DNA from: Eledone cirrhosa
Taxonomy: Eukaryota > Mollusca > Cephalopoda > Octopoda > Eledonidae
Direction: 5' to 3'
DNA length: 64,000 nt
Assembly: GCA_964016885.1 (NCBI GenBank)
Contig: OZ024742.1
Location: forward strand, 14,116,622-14,180,621
Shown here: positions 57,718 to 64,000 of the stretch, piece by piece
Layout of the letters: each line of letters starts with the position of its first letter
How positions within the stretch are numbered: the stretch's first letter is position 1
The notes under the pieces: model-generated
The model's input: only the letters and a program-made list of their open reading frames with translations
Told to the model about the DNA's origin: nothing
Databases searched by the model: none
Translations under genes and position numbers: made by a program

Positions 57718-57990
57718 ATTCACCAGCAAAATGTAATTTTAAGTATGATTACCAGGTATGTAGTCAAAAATTATTATATGTCTGTAATTTGATACAGACA
57801 AGTAGGTGTGACATAATAAAATAACCCAATGATCCCATCATCATGGAAAATAATTTGTAAAGTACTAACACAATGTGGTGAACAAGGGAATTGTACTAAG
57901 TCAGGTCATGTAATGTTACAAAGTCAGGCATCTCATCTGACTTGGTAACATCACACGATAGGTCTATGTTTTTTAGCATGTTTCCCTTTT
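57718..57990 (+). repeat. Direct duplication of about 270 bp, copy 2
   Basis: The copy is homologous to 56815-57090, sharing TCTGTAATTTGATACAGACA, GGAAAATAATTTGTAAAGTA and GGTCATGTAATGTTACAAAG. Both copies are followed by a T run. Confidence 0.8.
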
Positions 57991-58159
57991 TTTAAACATA
58001 TAATGTGCAAAACTTGAACTCAGAATGTAAAGAGCCACTGAAACCATATGATAGGACATCACACCTGACTTTATAATATCGTACAATATGTGTTTAGAGA
58101 GGCCTAAGTATATATTACAATGGCATTTTGGTTCAAATTCATAATATTGATTTCAAAAT

Positions 58160-58270
58160 TAGGTACAAGGCCAGCAAATTTTAGGGAAAGAGTAAAGTTG
58201 ATTAAATTACCCCCAGTATTTGACTGGTACTTTATTTTATTGACCCTGGAAGGATGAAACATTGTTGTGA
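58160..58270 (-). mobile_element. SINE fragment
   Basis: TACAAGGCCAGCAAATTTTA, TTGACTGGTACTTTATTTTA and GACCCTGGAAGGATGAAAC match the 5' half of the tRNA-related SINE family seen at 51460 and 55921; the tRNA part is missing here. Confidence 0.65.
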
Positions 58271-58637
58271 TGTCTTAACTTCAAGTGTTGTTGGAGGAAC
58301 TGCAGACTGGAGTAGTGTACCATCTTCGATCCATCTACACCACAAGCCTGGACTTGGAATGTTGTGCAGTTCTAACTGCTCCATTCCATGATGTTATCCA
58401 CCCATTTTCCCATATCATGTCCTTGCCTTCTTTTCCCTAGAACTGTTCCATAGGGAATGGTCTTGATCAATCCATGGAGAATTTATAGAGATTGGAAATG
58501 GAAAAATCATGATATTGATATCTTTCTGGGGGAAGTTGGTGATATAAAGAGAATGAAACTGAAGCTAATGAAGTTTTCTACGTTTGAATTATATTTTAAG
58601 TTGACAGTAACAACATAAGAAAACAAGTTAAAAAACA
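58271..58637. other. Intergenic, nothing recognised
   Basis: No supported gene or repeat was seen. Confidence 0.45.
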
Positions 58638-58639
58638 GT

Positions 58640-58862
58640 GAGATCATCATCATCATCATTATCACCATTTAACGTCCATTTTTCACACAAGCATGGGTTA
58701 GACAAGTTGTCCTGTTGTGAGACAAGCCAGATTAAATGTCCCTGTCTTGCTGATACACAACTGATTTGGGCTTGGTTTCTATGGCTGGATGCCTTTCCTA
58801 ATGCCAACAACATTTATAGTGAGTGCTGGGTGATTTTTTGATGTGTCAACATCACGACCACT
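58640..58862 (+). mobile_element. ATC-tailed retroposon, plus copy
   Basis: An (ATC)n run is followed by CACCATTTAACGTCCATTTT, ACAAGCATGGGTTAGACAAG, TCTATGGCTGGATGCCTTTC and AATGCCAACAACATTTATAG. It is the fullest copy in the window and runs straight into the minisatellite that has amplified its tail. Confidence 0.75.
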
Positions 58863-59245
58863 TTACATTGTGGGCTGGGTGCTTTTTGTTGTGATACCTA
58901 CACAACCTCTTTACATTGTGGGCTGGGTGCTTTTTGTTGTGATACCTACACAACCTCTTTACATTGTGGGCTGGGTGCTTTTTGTTGTGATACCTACACA
59001 ACCTCTTTACATTGTGGGCTGGGTGCTTTTTGTTGTGATACCTACACAACCTCTTTACATTGTGGGCTGGGTGCTTTTTGTTGTGATACCTACACAACCT
59101 CTTTACATTGTGGGCTGGGTGCTTTTTGTTGTGACACCTACAAGACCACGTTACAGTGTGGACTGGGTGTTTTTCGTTGTGACACCTACACAAGCATTTT
59201 ACAGTTTGAGCTGGATGCTTTTTGTTGTCATCAAAATGGTCACTT
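58863..59245 (+). repeat. 48-bp minisatellite, eight units
   Basis: Units start at 58863, 58911, 58959, 59007, 59055, 59103, 59151 and 59199 with TTACATTGTGGGCTGGGTGC, then TTTTTGTTGTGATACC. The first six are near identical and the last two have diverged. The open frames across it are a by-product of the 48-bp (16-codon) period. Confidence 0.95.
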
Positions 59246-59341
59246 CATAGTATGGACTGTGGGCTGGAGTGGGGAAGGTACATGATGATAGAAGAGGTAC
59301 ATCTAGGGGTGAGATATATTTTAAAAAAGTGAAAAATGTTA

Positions 59342-59444
59342 AAACATAACAAAAACATCAAAACCCAACCAGACCTTCCCTAGATTCTCCAATCAATAGA
59401 AAGTAGGGAATGTCTGGTTTTGTTTGGATGTTTTAATTATGTTT
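59342..59444. repeat. Imperfect inverted repeat, arms about 42 bp
   Basis: The left arm (59342-59384, with ACCAGACCTTCCCTAG) pairs with the right arm (59403-59444, with TAGGGAATGTCTGGT). The loop is about 18 bp. Confidence 0.7.
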
Positions 59445-59930
59445 CATCAATTGAAAGTATTCACATGTTAGTCAGATTGTCATTTCTTTACTAAAAAATT
59501 CTTTCAAAATAACTTTCTTTTTAAGCAGGCAGATTATGCAATCAATTTATGCTTGGTTGTATTAACTCATGGCTGGGCCCCTAGATTTTCAAGTATTTTG
59601 GACTCACTCTGGCACTTAAATTCTTCACCCCACTTTAGCTGACGACAACTTGGACCCTATTAACCCATAACTTAGTCCCTTCTGGAAGGTACATCGATCT
59701 TTTATTCAACTACAGTTTAACAAAAAAAGGAGAGAAAAATCCCTTGTCATTGCAGGGTCCCTTAACTTATCAGACTTATGTATAATATGACCCTAGATTT
59801 ATGTAAATATCTGTGAAGCTAGCTAAGATAGTTGTTTATTAGGGAGTTATATAGAGGTAGTAATGTTGATATACTAATTGTAGTAAACATGAGACTGAGG
59901 AGAAAATATAAGGATCTAGTACTTAGTGGG
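59445..59930. other. Intergenic, nothing recognised
   Basis: No gene, RNA or repeat could be supported. Confidence 0.45.
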
Positions 59931-60180
59931 GGTAGTGGTTAGAGGGAGGGACAAAGTAGAAGTCAAGTGAGGGGTGTTAGTAGGAGGAGTGGGTAGTGGT
60001 AGATAGAGGAGAAGTTAGTAAGAGGAGTGGGTAGTGGTTAGATAGAGGAGAAGTTAGTAGGAGGAGTGTAGTAGTGGTTAGAGAGGAGAAGTAGTTAGGA
60101 AGGGATAAAGTAGTGGTCAGAAGGAGGATTGGGTAGAGGTTAGAGTGGAGTTGGGGAGTGGAAAAGGAGGGGGAGAGTTT
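59931..60180 (+). repeat. Purine-rich (G/A) imperfect tandem repeat
   Basis: Units share GGAGTGGGTAGTGGTTAGAT and AGAGGAGAAGTTAGTA. The + strand is almost all purine plus T, giving a strong strand asymmetry. Confidence 0.8.
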
Positions 60181-60194
60181 CATTAAGTAATCAG

Positions 60195-60570
60195 ACACAA
60201 CACACATACATAAATGCAATACATACACATACATGCAAGTACACACAAACGTACACATACATGTACGAACACAAAAGTAAATGTATGCACCCATACACAT
60301 ATACATGCGCGTAGACACGCATCCACAAATACACACATATACATATATACGCACGCACACACATATACATATATACGGACGCACACACCTATACATACAA
60401 GCGCACCACACACATACACATACACATACGTACACATACATTTACGCAGAAGCAGACGCATATATAAGTACACACCCATACATATACGTAGCATACACAC
60501 ACAGACATACATGTATACAGACATAAACGTAAACATATACACGTACGCATACATATACACGTACACATAA
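60195..60570 (+). repeat. (ACATAC)n-like degenerate microsatellite
   Basis: About 370 bp of A/C/T-rich sequence is built from ACACAT, ACATAC and ACGCAC words. Open frames on both strands are low-complexity artefacts. Confidence 0.85.
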
Positions 60571-60667
60571 AACATTTAATTTCAGCCCTCCTCCTTCTCC
60601 TCTCACTCTCCTCCTCCTTGCTATCTCTGTTTATCTTCTCCCCCTCCCCTTCATGGTTAATTCACAG

Positions 60668-61045
60668 ATATTCTACGTAGATATTGACGAAGATGGTGGC
60701 GGTGGGGGATTTAACACATTTTTTTAGTCACTCCAATTAGAAATCAATTAGTTTTCATATCTCATGTATATATACACAACTGTAACGGGTATATATGTAT
60801 ATATAGACGTTACTAATAAAAATATATTATCGTCTGTTTGACGATGAGAAGTTGAAACGGAAACTACCGAGTTTTTCCGAACATAGTTGGGTGATGGCGT
60901 CGTTCGGAGTTGTTGGTATAAACGACCAACGATAAACCTTAATATTTCACTGATACCCGTACCTCAGGCGGACTTTACTGTCATGTCGTGACTAAATATC
61001 AACACATTAATTATATAATTACACGGAGGATTGCCATCTTTAACG
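60668..61045 (+). other. Unique CpG-containing island, possible exon(s)
   Basis: After a long pyrimidine tract ending TTAATTCACAG, an open frame of 19 codons reads FYVDIDEDGGGGGFNTFF and stop, and AATAAA lies at 60815. Further right, CpG-rich unique sequence ends at AACG|GTAAGA (61046), a strong donor, with a short ATG frame at 60894-60935. This could be a terminal exon, a first exon of a gene to the right, or neither. No family is recognised. Confidence 0.2.
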
Positions 61046-61387
61046 GTAAGAACTACACACGGGATTTTAGACTGGTTTATTTCATGATGCTGGCCTCTTC
61101 TTAGATATATATTTAGCTGTTATTTCTCACACCTTTCAAATGTTGTTATTTTTGGGGAACTCTACGTTTCACATTTTTGGACTGTCAAAATAATCATTGT
61201 TTCCTTTTATCTGTTTTCTTCTAGCTGGTTCGATTCCTATTTCTATTATATTTAGGCAGTCTTCAACTATATCGTAAACGAGTTCACAACCATACTGTAC
61301 TATGATGTAGATATTTGTTATAAACCCACTCTTACCTACTTCACTATAATTACGACAGCTATTTATAACTTTAGATATATATATTTA
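61046..61387. other. Intergenic or intronic, nothing recognised
   Basis: AT-rich unique sequence without a supported feature. Confidence 0.4.
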
Positions 61388-61439
61388 CCCTACGGTCAAG
61401 CTTAAACTGTTTCGATGTTGAAAATGGTCAAATTATTAG

Positions 61440-61519
<80 letters not shown>

Positions 61520-61675
61520 TATACGTATATATTCGACACACTGAAGACGAGTAGAATTTATGTTATATAAATATATTGTGTTTATAACACACACACGTAG
61601 AGAGAGAGAGATTCTACTAATTTTGACTGGTATGACCATTTTCAATATCGAAACGGTTTAAACTTAACCGTAGGG
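61388..61675. mobile_element. Long inverted repeat enclosing microsatellites
   Basis: The left arm (61388 to about 61455: CCCTACGGTCAAGCTTAAAC, TGTTTCGATGTTGAAAATGG, then CT repeats) is complementary to the right arm (about 61600-61675: AG repeats, GACCATTTTCAATATCGAAA, CGGTTTAAACTTAACCGTAG). The right arm has an extra ~10 bp. Between them lie (CT)n, (AT)n and (AC)n runs. No target duplication is evident. Confidence 0.75.
61443..61520 (+). repeat. (CT)n(AT)n(AC)n compound microsatellite
   Basis: About 28 bp of CT, then about 39 bp of AT, then a short AC run form the loop region of the inverted repeat at 61388-61675. Confidence 0.95.
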
Positions 61676-61715
61676 CCAATACATATATATATACGCATAC
61701 ATACATATATATATA

Positions 61716-61836
61716 TAGGAACGAGTAGGACCCCGACGGCTGAGCTCAAGCCGTTTCGACGGCTAATTCTGGACTCAGTCCAGAAATAGCCGTCGAAACG
61801 GCTTGAGCTCAGCCGTCGGGGTCCTACTCGTTCCTA
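61716..61836. repeat. Near-perfect 60-bp-arm hairpin
   Basis: The arms 61716-61775 and 61777-61836 are reverse complements with one mismatch and a single-base centre (C at 61776). Each arm carries GAGTAGGACCCCGACGGCTG, AGCTCAAGCCGTTTCGACGG and TTCTGGACT or its complement. The single-arm version of this module occurs, diverged, near 54497, 54735 and 54988. AT microsatellites flank it. Confidence 0.95.
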
Positions 61837-61914
61837 TTACCCACTCTACTATCCTAAGTATTGAGTACTTTGGTGCGTTATGGTCCATCTGGTTCCTTAC
61901 CACTTTTCCTTCGT

Positions 61915-61951
<37 letters not shown>

Positions 61952-62220
61952 TAAATTGATGTAGTTTGCACCTACAAATAATACTGAAGTTTGTGTGTGT
62001 GATGTTAGGGCCCACATTCCTTCTGATTCAGTAGAAACATACCCTCTCTCTTGTTTTCACATTCAGTATATTTATCAATGTGGTCTTATTTTTTTATTGT
62101 GAGACAGTGGGGTGTAATTTTGAGGGAGATTTGGCTACTATTTCTAGCGTGTTGAATGGCCACATATAATGTGTTGTGTTTGAAATAGAACCAAAGCTAG
62201 TGTCAGACCAACTGATTGTG
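61837..62220. other. Dispersed-repeat flank, then unassigned DNA
   Basis: GGTCCATCTGGTTCCTTACC near 61881 repeats the sequence at 54573 and belongs to the same element as the hairpin. A (TA)n(CA)n run lies at about 61915-61950. The rest is unassigned. Confidence 0.6.
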
Positions 62221-62239
62221 TTGTACCACATCACCTCCC

Positions 62240-62688
62240 TAAACATCTCACATACTATGAACATCTGATCCATATACATACACACATACACAGATGTGTG
62301 TGGACCTCCCTTGGCACACATCTCACACACCATGAACATCTGATCCACACACACATACACACACACACATACACACACACACACACAGATGTGTGTGTGG
62401 ACCTCCCTCGACATACATCTCACATACCATGAACATCTGATTGACAGACACACACAACTATGTGTATATGTGTGTGTATATATATATATTTGCTCTACGG
62501 TTCTTATATATTTGATATATATTTATCCTTATCGAGCCCTCTTTGGATTTTAGTCTTCAAATTTATTATTATTACTATTATATATATATATATACATATA
62601 TATATATGTGTGTGTGTATATATATATATATATGAATGGGTTTATGTATATTACTCAACACACATCTGATATACCATGAACATCTGAT

Positions 62689-62785
<97 letters not shown>

Positions 62786-62860
62786 AGTGTATGTACATTA
62801 CTCGATATACATATGAGACACCATGGACATCTGATCCACGCACGCACACGCATAAACAAA
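62240..62860 (+). repeat. Degenerate repeats of CACATACCATGAACATCTGAT with CA runs
   Basis: CATCTCACATACTATGAACA, ACACACCATGAACATCTGAT, ACATACCATGAACATCTGAT, ATATACCATGAACATCTGAT and GACACCATGGACATCTGAT recur at about 85-160 bp spacing, each followed by a (CA)n run. A relic (ACATACCATG) also occurs near 63614. Confidence 0.85.
62690..62786. repeat. (CA)n(TA)n(TG)n self-complementary microsatellite
   Basis: About 38 bp of CA repeats, 47 bp of TA repeats and 13 bp of TG repeats follow one another, so the outer runs can pair around a TA core. Confidence 0.95.
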
Positions 62861-63300
62861 TATATACTGTTTACGTTACCTTGTTTACCAATGGGTAGAA
62901 CTGGTGATTTCTTTTAGTAAATCAAGATGCAATAAATTAAAGCACTCAACGTAATGCAGATCATCCATCGTAAATGTGGTATCCAGTGGTTAGTGGAGAA
63001 ATGGAGTGAAATATTCATTAAAAACAACGGAAGGCTGGACTAGAAACTTTATAATTTTAATTCCGTGAAATCACTATACATATTTCAATGGCTCAGCTTC
63101 ATCATCTGAATATGATGCAAGACTAAGACGATTTCATCAGGTGTTAATTGCAGAATTATATAAGAGAACAGAATGTTGGCGAACCTCAGAGAATAGAGGA
63201 CCAATTCAAGGATGGCCCACCGGTTCAGTGTTATTGTAACGGCAGGTTATCCCTGATTCATATATATATATATATATGAATGTATTTACAAAAGAACTGC
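62861..63300. other. Intergenic, nothing recognised
   Basis: Unassigned sequence with a short TATATA run near 63262. Confidence 0.45.
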
Positions 63301-63309
63301 TGGACAGAT

Positions 63310-63514
63310 TTTACAGGTAAAACCAACCGACAGGACAGCCAGGGGCAGACCCCGAATAAGATGGTTGGATAACATCCATGAGCTTGGTTGGTCTCACTTG
63401 GAGACTGTGCTGGTTCTGACACCCAGAGGTAGACCCCGAATAAGATGGTTGGATAACATCCATGAGCTTCGTTGGTTTCACTTGGAGACTGTGCTGGTTC
63501 TGACAGGATCCACT
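63310..63514 (+). pseudogene. LINE ORF2 tail fragment with an 84-bp tandem duplication
   Basis: AGACCCCGAATAAGATGGTT begins at 63347 and again at 63431. Translation gives RPRIRWLDNIHEL then LETVLVLT twice, in frame because 84 is 28 codons. RPRIRWLDNI resembles the GRPRxRWxD stretch near the end of non-LTR ORF2 proteins. It is 5'-truncated and inactive. Confidence 0.65.
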
Positions 63515-63918
63515 AGAATGAGTGTTTGAGGACTCTAGCCCAACCCAGCGACCCTCTCAGGAATAAGTGGGTGAAGAAGAATGTATTTATGTACATTAAC
63601 CCATACACATCTGACATACCATGTCCGTCTCAGCCCCCCCCCTCTCTCTCTCTGCCACACTAACTCATATCTCCTCACACTCCAACACATACACATTTGG
63701 TGCCCTTCATCACACCACCCCATCCTTCCATTTATTGTCCCAATCTCATTAATCCCAGCCTCCTGCCCCTTATTCTGAAGTTATCCACCCTCATGCTATA
63801 CCTCCCTACTCTCCTATCTATTATTCACTATAAAATACCCCTAAATCCCTTTAAAAGTCAGTGATTCCCTAATTGTAGAAATATTGTAAGGTACCTTCAG
63901 TCATTTTGGTCACACTAA
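63515..63918. other. Intergenic, nothing recognised
   Basis: A C-rich and CT-rich patch lies near 63634-63655; otherwise there is no supported feature. Confidence 0.45.
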
Positions 63919-64000
63919 ACATTACCAAGGTACTCTAGTTACATTACCAAGGTACTCTAGTTACATTACCAGGGTACTCTAGTTACATTACCAAGGTACT
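63919..64000 (+). repeat. 22-bp tandem repeat, continues past the window
   Basis: Units start at 63919, 63941, 63963 and 63985, sharing ACATTACCAAGGTACTCTAG. The fourth is cut by the window edge, so the array length is unknown. Confidence 0.93.

Noticed and set aside
58843..59250. Open frame of 135 codons with YIVGWVLFVVIPTQPL repeats
   Set aside because: It is the translation of a 48-bp minisatellite derived from a retroposon tail; no gene context.
60183..60575. Cys/Tyr/Val-rich and Thr/His-rich open frames on both strands
   Set aside because: Low-complexity ACATAC microsatellite; both strands are open for trivial reasons.

Overview
The window is animal nuclear DNA, most likely from a cephalopod mollusc. 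It has a spliced UCHL5-type deubiquitinase gene with GT-AG introns. It also has tRNA-derived SINEs and CAT/ATC-tailed dispersed repeats of the kind I associate with octopus and squid genomes, long compound AT/CA/CT microsatellites, and the debris of several LINE 3' ends. Nothing in it looks bacterial. The species call is inference from repeat style.

Layout. (1) Positions 1-46970 are one uninterrupted head-to-tail satellite of about 48-51 bp monomers, built into nested higher-order repeats: a 4,559-bp unit, a 9,750-bp tandem duplication, a 2,516-bp tandem duplication and a copy pair about 10,107 bp apart. (2) Positions 47045-53060 carry the last seven coding exons of UCHL5 on the + strand, which join in frame (582 nt, 193 codons plus stop). 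A possible intron-containing 3' UTR runs to a poly(A) signal at 53956. The exon with the catalytic His and Asp lies here; the exon with the catalytic Cys must lie left of the window, so the satellite sits inside a UCHL5 intron of at least 47 kb and ends only 74 bp before an exon. (3) Positions 54000-64000 are intergenic repeat territory: LINE tails, SINEs, a piggyBac-type MITE, large hairpins, minisatellites and microsatellites, with one short unique CpG-containing island near 60.7-61.05 kb.

The most unusual signals are two. First, the intronic mega-satellite and its layered duplication history. Second, a 60-bp minisatellite (49192-50211) that has copied the 5' splice site of a UCHL5 exon about 17 times with a unit of exactly 20 codons, so that use of any downstream copy would add 20 x n residues without breaking the frame. 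An inverted SINE pair inside another UCHL5 intron could fold into long dsRNA. All similarity statements were made by eye; no searches were run.
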